Source: Candidatus Peribacteria bacterium (lineage in GTDB: Bacteria > Patescibacteriota > Gracilibacteria > UBA1369 > LOWO2-01-FULL-3). From it: DNA of 27,693 bases. Below the pieces are notes generated by a model. That model was not told where the DNA came from. It was given only the letters and a program-made list of their open reading frames with translations, and made no database searches. How positions within the stretch are numbered: the stretch's first letter is position 1; every line of letters starts with the position of its first letter. Shown here one piece after another: positions 16,767 to 23,145 of the stretch. A program made the position numbers and the translations under genes. Location of the stretch: the NCBI GenBank assembly GCA_943359415.1, contig CALRHQ010000004.1, forward strand, positions 1 through 27,693. The letters are read 5' to 3'.

Positions 16767-17417
16767 ATGAAAATTTCCAAAGCGCTTTTGGCTTCAGGGC
16801 TGATACTAGCATCACTAACAGCCTGCACGCCAAAAACAGACACAGAACAAACAAAAGTAGAAAACACACCAATCGTAATATCACAACTTAACCCACCGGA
16901 AACAATGCAAACAAAACCTGAAAAAGGAGATACTATAGCGACATTAACAACAAATATGGGAGAAATAAAAATTCTTCTTTATACAAAAGATGTTCCTGAG
17001 ACTGCAAAAAATTTCGCAGAATTAGCAAAAGACAAAAAATACGATGGCACAATTTTCCACAGAGTGATCAACAATTTCATGATTCAAGGTGGAGATTTTG
17101 AAAATAGAAATGGAACAGGTGGATACACTTACAAAGGAGAAGGCACCTCTCTAAAAGATGAAATAAATCCTGAGTTAAGCCATTTTCGTGGAGCAGTTTC
17201 TATGGCAAATGCAGGCCCAAACACTTCAGGAAGCCAATTTTTCATAGTACAAAACCCTCAAGGAGCAAAATATCTTGATGGTGGATATTCACTATTTGGA
17301 TATGCCTACGAAGGAATGGAAGTAGTCGATAAAATCGCAGCTGTAAAGAAAGACTCAATGGACAAACCTCTAGAAGACGTTGTTCTTGAGAAAGTGAAAA
17401 TAGAAGTGGTAAAATAA
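16767..17417 (+). CDS. Lipoprotein cyclophilin-type peptidyl-prolyl isomerase
   Basis: 216 residues from the ATG at 16767. A lipoprotein signal peptide (MKISKALLASG...) ends in the lipobox LTAC with C20 as the lipidated residue, so the mature enzyme sits on the outer face of the membrane. After a Thr/Pro-rich tether (about 21-60) comes a cyclophilin domain: GTIFHRVINNFMIQGGDF (F-H-R-V core), GTGGYTY, SMANAGPNTSGSQFFI and LDGGYSLFGYAYEGMEVVDKI. It should speed proline isomerisation in secreted proteins. The upstream ATG at 16740 would bury the signal peptide nine residues in and is rejected. It converges on rplT with a shared terminator. Confidence 0.93.
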   Translation: MKISKALLASGLILASLTACTPKTDTEQTKVENTPIVISQLNPPETMQTKPEKGDTIATLTTNMGEIKILLYTKDVPETAKNFAELAKDKKYDGTIFHRVINNFMIQGGDFENRNGTGGYTYKGEGTSLKDEINPELSHFRGAVSMANAGPNTSGSQFFIVQNPQGAKYLDGGYSLFGYAYEGMEVVDKIAAVKKDSMDKPLEDVVLEKVKIEVVK

Positions 17418-17466
17418 ACTTCACACACTATCGACGGCCACATACCGTCACAGAAATTCACACAAC

Positions 17467-17500
17467 AAAAAAGCCCTTCCTTTCGGAGGGGCTTTTAATT
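17467..17500. terminator. Bidirectional rho-independent terminator between the cyclophilin gene and rplT
   Basis: GCCCTTCC (17473-17480) pairs with GGAGGGGC (17485-17492) around TTTC, flanked by AAAAAA and TTTT, so it has a T-tract on both strands. It ends the cyclophilin transcript (+) and the infC-rpmI-rplT operon (-). Confidence 0.88.
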
Positions 17501-17507
17501 TCACCGT

Positions 17508-17858
17508 TTATTCTTTCATAGCTTCTTCCACGATTTTCTTGAATACTTCAGGCTCTTTGATAGCCAAATCTGCAAGCATCTTGCGGTTAACTAGGATGTC
17601 CTTTTTAGTCATCGCTGCGATAAGTCTGCTATATGTAACTCCAAGATCTCTACATGAGATATTGATTCTTGAAATCCAAAGCCTGCGGAAATCTCTCTTC
17701 CTACGTTTTCTGTCAGTATAGCTATGTATACCGGCTTTCATCATCGCATTTTTGGCCCAGGTGAAGATCCTGCTGCTCTGGCCGCGAAAACCTTTGGCTC
17801 TTTTTACCATTGTCTGGTGCCTACGGTGGGCTGTTACGCCTCTTTTTACTCTGGTCAT
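17508..17858 (-). CDS. rplT: Ribosomal protein bL20
   Basis: 116 residues, normal length. It begins MTRVKRGVTAHRRHQTMVKRAKGFRG and has the conserved LWISRINISCRDLGVTYSRLI block. It is a 23S rRNA-binding assembly protein of the large subunit and, in several bacteria, represses its own operon. It is last in infC-rpmI-rplT, 45 nt after rpmI, and followed by a strong terminator. Confidence 0.97.
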   Translation of the reverse strand: MTRVKRGVTAHRRHQTMVKRAKGFRGQSSRIFTWAKNAMMKAGIHSYTDRKRRKRDFRRLWISRINISCRDLGVTYSRLIAAMTKKDILVNRKMLADLAIKEPEVFKKIVEEAMKE

Positions 17859-17903
17859 GATATAAACTTAAGAAATATAATTTTTATAATTGTGTGAATT
17901 CCT

Positions 17904-18116
17904 TTATTTGCCTTGTGTCTTTAGTTTTCCAGGCAAAATGAACGCAAAAGACTTACGTTGTGTGTGATTGATCTGGATTCCAGATGGATAAAGCTTTTTC
18001 TGTCTCTTTGATTTATTCGCAAGAAGATGTTTCTTAGCAGACTTATCAAATGTAGCTGTTCCACTTTTTCTTATTTTTAAGCGTTTTTTTAGTCCGCTGT
18101 GGCTTTTCTGCTTCAT
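17904..18116 (-). CDS. rpmI: Ribosomal protein bL35
   Basis: 70 residues, strongly basic, with KSHSGLKKRLKIRKSG at the start and HLLANKSKRQKK in the middle, both typical of bL35. A large-subunit protein near the exit region. It starts 2 nt after the infC stop, as in the classic infC-rpmI-rplT operon. Confidence 0.95.
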   Translation of the reverse strand: MKQKSHSGLKKRLKIRKSGTATFDKSAKKHLLANKSKRQKKLYPSGIQINHTQRKSFAFILPGKLKTQGK

Positions 18117-18118
18117 AT

Positions 18119-18631
18119 TTACGATTTATTAGGTGTTAGAATCATTATTAACATATTTCCTTGGCTCTTTGGCGACATATCTATAGTGGCAACATCCTTC
18201 ACGGACTCATAGAATTTTTTCATTTTTTCTATTCCAAGGTCCTTATACATAGACTCTCTTCCGCGGAAAATCAATGTGACTTTTACGCTATTTCCGTCTT
18301 CAAGGAATCCTTTTGCCTGTTTTGCTTTCACTTCGATGTCGTGATCTCCGGTCTTAAACCCGAGACGAACGCCCTTTATCTCAGCCTTTTTCTGCATTTT
18401 TTTGTGCTTCGTATCAACTTTTCTTTGATGATATTGATACTTCCCGTAATCAAGAATTTTACATACCGGTGGATTTGCGTTTGGAGCTACTTCAGCGAGG
18501 TCCATTTCCAGTCCTCGAGCCATCTCAAGCGCCTTATCCAAAGCGACTATCCCCAGCTGTTCACTTTCCGCACCAATCAGCCTTACTGTTGGTGAACGGA
18601 TGCCCCTATTTATGCGTAAATCTTTAACGAT
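18119..18631 (-). CDS. infC: Translation initiation factor IF-3, non-canonical ATC start
   Basis: 170 residues when started at the ATC at 18629-18631. IF-3 keeps 30S subunits free and proofreads start codons. The N-terminal domain reads KDLRINRGIRSPTVRLIGAE then EQLGIVALDKAL, and the C-terminal domain KTGDHDIEVKAKQAKGFLEDG then RGRESMYKDLG, all standard. The conserved N-terminal residues extend upstream of the first TTG (18541), and there is no ATG or GTG before the in-frame TAA at 18659-18661, so the start must be ATC (or another rare codon). infC starting at AUU/AUC is a known self-control device: IF-3 rejects its own start codon. The promoter is 42 nt upstream. The exact codon is inferred from homology and is not decided by a Shine-Dalgarno sequence. 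Confidence 0.93.
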   Translation of the reverse strand: MVKDLRINRGIRSPTVRLIGAESEQLGIVALDKALEMARGLEMDLAEVAPNANPPVCKILDYGKYQYHQRKVDTKHKKMQKKAEIKGVRLGFKTGDHDIEVKAKQAKGFLEDGNSVKVTLIFRGRESMYKDLGIEKMKKFYESVKDVATIDMSPKSQGNMLIMILTPNKS

Positions 18632-18680
18632 ATAATTCTGATAAAGAAATAAATGCTTTTACTTAGAAAAAAGCTCTTGG

Positions 18681-18709
18681 ATATTACGAGAACTAAGCCG
18701 TATTGTCAA
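18681..18709 (-). promoter_or_regulatory. Strong predicted promoter of infC-rpmI-rplT
   Basis: On the minus strand, consensus -35 TTGACA (18704-18709), 17-nt spacer, -10 TAATAT (18681-18686). Start near 18673, leader of about 42 nt. Confidence 0.8.
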
Positions 18710-18731
18710 GCTGAAGACTGAAAACACTGAA

Positions 18732-18761
18732 GAGATTTATCTCGAATTGGCTTTTCCAATT
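18732..18761. other. Two adjacent perfect hairpins at the end of the toxin gene
   Basis: AATTGG/CCAATT with a 5-nt loop (18745-18761) and GAGAT/ATCTC with a 2-nt loop (18732-18743). The toxin stop codon lies in the first. No T-tract follows, so intrinsic termination is doubtful; 3'-end stabilisation is possible. Confidence 0.4.
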
Positions 18762-19233
18762 AATCCAGTTTTTTTAGAACTTGAAATAAAAATTCCTGAT
18801 CTATACGAAAGCCAACGGAAGGAAGATCGTAAATTAAGTCACGGGCTTGGTTTTTTGTTAGATCATGATTTTTGTGAGCTCGTAATATTATCCATAGAGT
18901 CCCATGTGGTTCAAGATTTTGAATTTTTGCAAATGAACGAGCTCGTCTATCATCCATTAGAATATGGGTGGCCCGTTGTTCTAGGGCAAGGTTGACGACT
19001 TCAATCTCGCCTATCCCTAAAGAGGAACTTTGTATATTTTTATTCTTTGGACTTAAAATGGTGATATTTTTTTCTCCGAAAAATCTGATCAGCTTGTCCT
19101 TTTCGGCAGATTCTTTTGCCAAAATTTCTTTCTCTACGCCACAGGGTATGAGTATTTGATCTTTCTCTAAAAGTTCAAGAAAATTCAGTTTGGCCAGAAA
19201 GATTAACGGTGAACTATTGGAAACTAATTTCAT
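18760..19233 (-). CDS. DUF3368-type PIN-like toxin
   Basis: 157 residues. It matches the DUF3368 (PIN-fold nuclease) layout: LVSNSSPLIFLAKL at the start, LIPCGVEKEIL, then LGIGEIEVVNLALE and ILMDDRRARSFAKIQNLEPHGTLWII, and a Gly-Phe-Arg-Ile (VGFRI) near the end. PIN enzymes cut RNA with a cluster of acidic residues; E and D residues of LGIGE and MDD are present, while the first position is Asn (SNSSP) rather than Asp. Its ATG overlaps the antitoxin TGA by 4 nt, so translation is coupled. Likely the toxin of a type II pair; the RNA target is unknown. Confidence 0.85.
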   Translation of the reverse strand: MKLVSNSSPLIFLAKLNFLELLEKDQILIPCGVEKEILAKESAEKDKLIRFFGEKNITILSPKNKNIQSSSLGIGEIEVVNLALEQRATHILMDDRRARSFAKIQNLEPHGTLWIILRAHKNHDLTKNQARDLIYDLPSVGFRIDQEFLFQVLKKLD

Positions 19234-19532
19234 GTATTAAGAATTTTTATATCATCGTCAAAATTCTCCCTGCCATAGTTGAGAGAGATTTTTTTCTCAG
19301 TTAACAGGCTGAGGGTGTCCCATTTATTTAGGTTTAATAAGTCTCCAAGTTTCCCGAGAGAGATTTTACCTTGTTCATAAGATTCAAGAGCGTCATCCTC
19401 TTCTATCTCTTTCAGTCCTTTCAGAAGAACAATTCTTATTAGGGAAGTTTTATCTAGACTGGTTCTTTTACTGGCAGCTTCGAGCCTCTTGGCCAATTTT
19501 TCTTCGATGCGGGTGCTGAGAACTACGCTCAT
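19230..19532 (-). CDS. RHH plus UPF0175-type antitoxin
   Basis: 100 residues. The first ~45 (STRIEEKLAKRLEAASKRTSLDKTSLIRIVLLKGL) look like a ribbon-helix-helix DNA-binding domain. The rest (ALESYEQGKISLGKLGDLLNLNKWDTLSLLTEKKISLNY) is the UPF0175 motif, regularly found beside DUF3368 toxins. Expected roles are dimeric DNA binding to repress its own operon, and neutralisation of the PIN toxin by the C-terminal part. The promoter carries two TGTATACA palindromes, good candidates for its operators. It overlaps the toxin by 4 nt. Confidence 0.85.
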   Translation of the reverse strand: MSVVLSTRIEEKLAKRLEAASKRTSLDKTSLIRIVLLKGLKEIEEDDALESYEQGKISLGKLGDLLNLNKWDTLSLLTEKKISLNYGRENFDDDIKILNT

Positions 19533-19552
19533 AAAATGTTTGATTAATATTC

Positions 19553-19589
19553 TGTATACAGTTTAGCATTTTTGTATACATAGGGTCAA
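19553..19589 (-). promoter_or_regulatory. Toxin-antitoxin promoter with twin TGTATACA operators
   Basis: On the minus strand, -35 TTGACC (19584-19589), 18-nt spacer, -10 TAAACT (19560-19565). Perfect palindromes TGTATACA lie at 19573-19580 (in the spacer) and 19553-19560 (over the -10 edge and start). They are 20 bp apart, two helical turns, so dimers would bind the same face. Confidence 0.7.
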
Positions 19590-19610
19590 TAATTTCTCAT
19601 TAAAAAAGTG

Positions 19611-19640
19611 TTGTTGCATTTTCAACGACAGGGATATACT
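19611..19640 (+). promoter_or_regulatory. Predicted dxr promoter, leaderless arrangement
   Basis: -35 TTGTTG (19611-19616), 18-nt spacer, -10 TATACT (19635-19640). Transcription should begin at or within a base or two of the ATG at 19647. Confidence 0.5.
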
Positions 19641-19646
19641 CAAGCC

Positions 19647-20657
19647 ATGAAAAAAGTCGTAATTCTCGGATCAACAGGCTCACTCGGCACACAAACTTTG
19701 GAAGTTTTAGAAAAATATCCAAAAGATTTCAAAGTGATCGCACTCGCCTGCAACCAAAATGAAAAACTCATCCTTTCTCAGGCAAAAAAATTCGCCATAC
19801 AGCAAGAAAATATTTTCATCGCATCAAAACATCCAGCAAAAAATCTACTAAAACTAACCTCACTAAAAGACGCTGACATCGTCGTAAATGTCCTCTCCGG
19901 AGTCTCGGGCATTTTACCAACAACAATAGCCCTAAAGGCCAAAAAAATCCTTCTGCTTGGCAATAAAGAATCACTTGTCGCGAACGGATACGAAGTGATG
20001 AAACTTGCAAAAAACGCGACACTAATTCCTCTCGATTCCGAACACAATTCAATTCACGAAATTCTAAAAAAATTCCCAAACAAAAAAATAAAAAACATTT
20101 TTCTTTCTTGTTCCGGTGGACCGTTTTGGGATAAAACCGCAGGAGAACTCGAGGCATTAACCCCGGAAAAAGCCCTAAAACATCCAAAATGGAACATGGG
20201 CGCAAAAATTTCAATCGAATCCGCGACCCTCATAAACAAAGGACTCGAAATAGTTGAATCATATTATTTCTTCAAACTTCCTCTTTCAAAAATTCACGCA
20301 TTCATAAACCCTGATTGCCTGATTCACGCCATCGTGGAATTCGAAGGGGAAAACAAAAACGAAACAGACTCCTACGCCTACGTTTCAGAACCTGACATGC
20401 GCGAACATATTGAAAACGCACTGCTAGAATCGATAAACAAAACCGCAAAATGCGTAATCAAAAAAATCCCAAAAATTTTATACGAGTCAAAAATTATAAA
20501 AAACACAAATACACTTCCACTAAAAGGCATTTCCATCGTTTTGAACAATTTCAAAAAACGCAAAATGAAATCTTTCCTCGCATTGGAAGAAAAAACCATT
20601 CAAGAATTTTTACAAAACAAACTCAAATTCACTGAGATTTTCAGCCGTATCTCTTAG
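19647..20657 (+). CDS. dxr: 1-deoxy-D-xylulose 5-phosphate reductoisomerase, short and divergent
   Basis: 336 residues from the ATG at 19647; typical enzymes have about 380-400. Makes MEP from DXP with NADPH in the isoprenoid pathway. The dinucleotide motif is ILGSTGSLGTQTLEV (6-20). LLGNKESLV, PLDSEHNSIHE (metal ligands D130, E132), SGGPF, HPKWNMGAKISIESATLINKGLE (E201) and EPDMREHIENAL are the expected order. Departures: the usual HPQSxxHSMVxxxDGS segment reads NPDCLIHAIVEFEGENKNE, VDSAT is IESAT, and the C-terminal helical domain is short. The TTG at 19608 is upstream of the promoter and is rejected. The last 48 bp overlap the receiver gene on the other strand. Confidence 0.9.
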   Translation: MKKVVILGSTGSLGTQTLEVLEKYPKDFKVIALACNQNEKLILSQAKKFAIQQENIFIASKHPAKNLLKLTSLKDADIVVNVLSGVSGILPTTIALKAKKILLLGNKESLVANGYEVMKLAKNATLIPLDSEHNSIHEILKKFPNKKIKNIFLSCSGGPFWDKTAGELEALTPEKALKHPKWNMGAKISIESATLINKGLEIVESYYFFKLPLSKIHAFINPDCLIHAIVEFEGENKNETDSYAYVSEPDMREHIENALLESINKTAKCVIKKIPKILYESKIIKNTNTLPLKGISIVLNNFKKRKMKSFLALEEKTIQEFLQNKLKFTEIFSRIS

Positions 20658-21275
20658 GCCTTGGAGATATTTTGGTTCATGTTCATCAACTCCTGGCATA
20701 GCTTCTTCCTCCATCTCATCCAAAATTTGAAGACATGCTGCATTTACAGCATCAATTAATTCGTATGGCATGAAAGGTTTTGCTATAGATTCACGTGCAG
20801 CACCTGAGTTTATAGCATCAGCTATCACCCCGGCATTTCCAGCCATATTAGCGGTCGCAATGACAACAGGGAGTCTGTGTAGCAATCCACGATTTTTTGC
20901 AGCGCGTAGCATCTCAGGTCCACCCATTACAGGCATCTCCGTATCTGACAACACAAAACAAACATTACCAAGTCTCTCCTCTAAAAGAGCCAGTCCTCTT
21001 TTTCCGTTAACGGCAGTTATTACTCGGACATTAAATCCAAATTTGATAAGGTCAGGAACAACTTCTAAAACTCCACCATCATCGTCAACAAGAACAGCAA
21101 CGGCGTCATCTCTGGAAAGCCCCCTGGCGTCAAGCAGCCTGTCAAAAGGTGTTCCAGGGTTAGACATAAGTTCTCCCTCCAAATCAAATACTTCGGGTAC
21201 TTCCATCATATCTATAACATCTTCAGGAGCTGCCACAGCAGTTATTTCATCTAATTCTCTAAAACCATCCGCCAT
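20610..21275 (-). CDS. Solo response-regulator receiver protein (second of a tandem pair)
   Basis: 221 residues. A receiver domain (about 58-180) has the acidic trio D64-D66 after VAVLV, the phosphoacceptor D111 in LSDTEMP, T141 in IATAN and K166 in AKPF, so it should be phosphorylated by a histidine kinase. An acidic N-terminal ~40 residues and an acidic C-terminal ~40 residues have no recognised output domain. The segment TPFDRLLDARGLSRDDAV before the receiver is shared with the neighbour. It starts 9 nt after that gene's stop, so they are one operon and clearly paralogues. No kinase is visible in the window. The 3' end overlaps dxr by 48 bp in the opposite direction. The gene is GC-richer than its neighbours. 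Confidence 0.88.
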   Translation of the reverse strand: MADGFRELDEITAVAAPEDVIDMMEVPEVFDLEGELMSNPGTPFDRLLDARGLSRDDAVAVLVDDDGGVLEVVPDLIKFGFNVRVITAVNGKRGLALLEERLGNVCFVLSDTEMPVMGGPEMLRAAKNRGLLHRLPVVIATANMAGNAGVIADAINSGAARESIAKPFMPYELIDAVNAACLQILDEMEEEAMPGVDEHEPKYLQGLRDTAENLSEFEFVL

Positions 21276-21284
21276 AAAATATAA

Positions 21285-21794
21285 TTACAATTTTCCCATC
21301 CTATCCAAGACTTTTTGGCAAGCATGTTGGATCGCAGCTTGTAGCTGATCGGGATCAAAAGGTTTTTCCAGAACTTCTTGGGCGATTCCGCCAGCCGTAA
21401 CTTCCTGAATTTCTTTATCATTTTCAATAATTTTTCCTGTCATAACCACGGCAGGCACGTTGTCTAACAAGCCTTTTCCGTGTGCAGCCTTGAGCATATC
21501 CGGACCTATCATTTCCGGCATATCTACATCTGTAACAACAAAAGCGACGCGACCCGCAAGGCTTTGTATAAGAGCAAGCCCCTGTTTTCCATCTTTTGCA
21601 GTTTGAATATCAATTCCAAAAGACCTTGTTAGGCCACGTCCGCCAAATGTTCTAGTAGCAGTATCATCATCAACCACTACGCCAACAGCATCGGCCTTGT
21701 CAATACCTCTTTGATACAAGAGTTCTTCTAAAGGCGTTTGGGGTTGAGTTTCGGCGGGCTCATTTCCAGCATGTCGTGTCATCGATTCATCCAT
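21285..21794 (-). CDS. Solo response-regulator receiver protein (first of a tandem pair)
   Basis: 169 residues from the ATG at 21794. The receiver has D42-D44 after VGVVV, D89 in VTDVDMP, T119 in VMTG and K144 in EKPF. A short N-terminal module TPLEELLYQRGIDKADAV precedes it, as in the downstream paralogue. There is no output domain: the chain ends with an alpha-helix (AIQHACQKVLDRMG) closing the receiver, like CheY or Spo0F. A predicted promoter at 21826-21854 lies inside the longer reading frame that could start at 21875, which argues for 21794. Likely a phosphorelay or protein-interaction switch; partner unknown. Confidence 0.88.
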   Translation of the reverse strand: MDESMTRHAGNEPAETQPQTPLEELLYQRGIDKADAVGVVVDDDTATRTFGGRGLTRSFGIDIQTAKDGKQGLALIQSLAGRVAFVVTDVDMPEMIGPDMLKAAHGKGLLDNVPAVVMTGKIIENDKEIQEVTAGGIAQEVLEKPFDPDQLQAAIQHACQKVLDRMGKL

Positions 21795-21825
21795 AACATT
21801 ATTTGTATAATTTACTAAGATGTCG

Positions 21826-21854
21826 ATTATGAGGGCAGAAATATGCTTAGTCAA
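21826..21854 (-). promoter_or_regulatory. Predicted promoter of the receiver pair
   Basis: On the minus strand, -35 TTGACT (21849-21854), 17-nt spacer, -10 CATAAT (21826-21831). Start near 21819, leader about 25 nt to the ATG at 21794. Confidence 0.65.
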
Positions 21855-21862
21855 CCCCAAAT

Positions 21863-21891
21863 TTGCATTTTTCAAAGATTCATGTCAGAAT
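21863..21891 (+). promoter_or_regulatory. Possible ispDF promoter, near-leaderless
   Basis: -35 TTGCAT (21863-21868), 17-nt spacer, -10 CAGAAT (21886-21891, four of six). The start would fall at about 21898, within a few bases of the ATG at 21900. Confidence 0.35.
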
Positions 21892-21899
21892 CGACAAGT

Positions 21900-23141
21900 A
21901 TGAACTATGCAATTTTACTGGCCGCAGGAAATTCAAAAAGATTTAGAGGAACAAAAGCCAATCAAAAAGATGATTTTTTTTATGGAGATAAACTCCTGTC
22001 CCCTGTTGACGATAAGCCAATAATTTACTACGCACTTACATCTTTAAACGACCATCCTGAAATAAATGAAATTATAGTTGTCGCAAGCAGGCAAAACAAA
22101 TCAAAAATTGAAAAAATTCTGGATAGATACAAGTTTTTCAAAGTTAAAAAAGTGGTTTTAGGTGGAAGTACTCGCCAAGATTCAGTGGCAAAAGGATTCA
22201 AGGCTATTAAAAAACCTGTATCTTTCTTGTCTTCGTCAGACGTGATTCTAGTCCACAACGGCGCAAATCCACTCCCGTCTCTCAAAGAAATTTCAGAAGT
22301 AATAAAAAAATCGAAGACTACCGGAGCGGCTATCTGTGGGCATAAAGTGACATCAACGATAAAAGAAATAAACGCAACTCACATCGTAAAAACTCACGAT
22401 AGAAACAAATTCTTTGCCGCACAAACTCCGCAAGCTGCGACTTATGAAGTTTTCAAAAAGGCTATAGCGAACGCACAAAAGAAAAAATTAAACGTAACAG
22501 ACGAGGCGATGATGTTTGAAGCCATAAGCCAAAAAACAGCATATGTTCATGCTCACGATAATAATTTTAAAATCACAACTCAAGCGGATTACATGAAATT
22601 AAAGTCTATCTTAGGAGAAAAACCTGACGATTTTGTCGTAGGAATTGGTCAAGACAGTCACGAATTTGAAGTGGTGCAAACAAAATCAAAAACTCAAAAA
22701 ACTTTTTCTCCATGCCTCATCCTCGGTGGTGTAAAAATCCCCTCCGAACCAAAACTCAAAGCAAATTCCGACGGAGATGTAATCCTCCATGCACTATTTA
22801 ATGCAATTTCTCAAGCACTCGGCGAAAAATCCCTTGGATTCTATGCAGATGAAAAAGTAAAAGAAGGCATCAAAGACAGCAAAAAATACATCGAATTAAT
22901 TCTCAAAAAAGCACATAAACAAGGCTACAAACTAAACAATATCGGACTGATGCTAGAATGCTCACATCCAAAAATCGATCCAATTTCACACGAAATAAAA
23001 ACATCTTTAAGCACCATCCTAAGCCTTCCCTCAGCCAAAATCGGTATCACTGCCACCTCCGGCGAAGCCCTCACTCCGTTCGGCAAAGGCCAAGCAATTC
23101 AATGTTTCGCAATAGTTTCATTGGTGAAAGTCGTAAAATAA
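21900..23141 (+). CDS. ispDF: Bifunctional IspD-IspF fusion (MEP cytidylyltransferase / cyclodiphosphate synthase)
   Basis: 413 residues from the ATG at 21900. The IspD part (1-235) couples MEP to CTP: ILLAAGNSKRF (R14), GGSTRQDSV, DRNKFFAAQTPQ (R168), TDEAMMFE and NFKITTQAD (K224). The IspF part (246-413) makes the cyclic diphosphate: GIGQDSHEF (D252, H254), ILGGVKIP, NSDGDVILHAL (H297). Oddities: the HDAARP motif of IspD is HNGANP, IspF AHSDGD is ANSDGD, FPDTDP is FYADEKV, and TEGLGFTGRGEG is SGEALTPFGKGQ. Both halves are divergent, though the metal ligands of IspF remain. Two upstream ATGs (21843, 21882) are less likely because IspD begins at the MNYAILLAAG segment. IspE, the step between D and F, is encoded 2 kb downstream. 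Confidence 0.92.
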   Translation: MNYAILLAAGNSKRFRGTKANQKDDFFYGDKLLSPVDDKPIIYYALTSLNDHPEINEIIVVASRQNKSKIEKILDRYKFFKVKKVVLGGSTRQDSVAKGFKAIKKPVSFLSSSDVILVHNGANPLPSLKEISEVIKKSKTTGAAICGHKVTSTIKEINATHIVKTHDRNKFFAAQTPQAATYEVFKKAIANAQKKKLNVTDEAMMFEAISQKTAYVHAHDNNFKITTQADYMKLKSILGEKPDDFVVGIGQDSHEFEVVQTKSKTQKTFSPCLILGGVKIPSEPKLKANSDGDVILHALFNAISQALGEKSLGFYADEKVKEGIKDSKKYIELILKKAHKQGYKLNNIGLMLECSHPKIDPISHEIKTSLSTILSLPSAKIGITATSGEALTPFGKGQAIQCFAIVSLVKVVK

Positions 23142-23145
23142 CGGA

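Noticed and set aside
17433..17449. GACGG/CCGTC hairpin before the terminator
   Set aside because: Only 5 bp with no T-tract; the strong bidirectional terminator at 17467-17500 explains transcript ends.
18747..18995. Plus-strand frame of 82 codons
   Set aside because: Antisense to the PIN-type toxin, whose motifs are clear; no promoter or family signal.
19608..19646. TTG start for dxr giving 13 extra residues
   Set aside because: It lies upstream of the -10 box, and the family begins at MKKVVILGSTG.
21795..21875. Longer receiver protein from ATG 21875
   Set aside because: The consensus promoter at 21826-21854 lies within it, so it would not be on the transcript.
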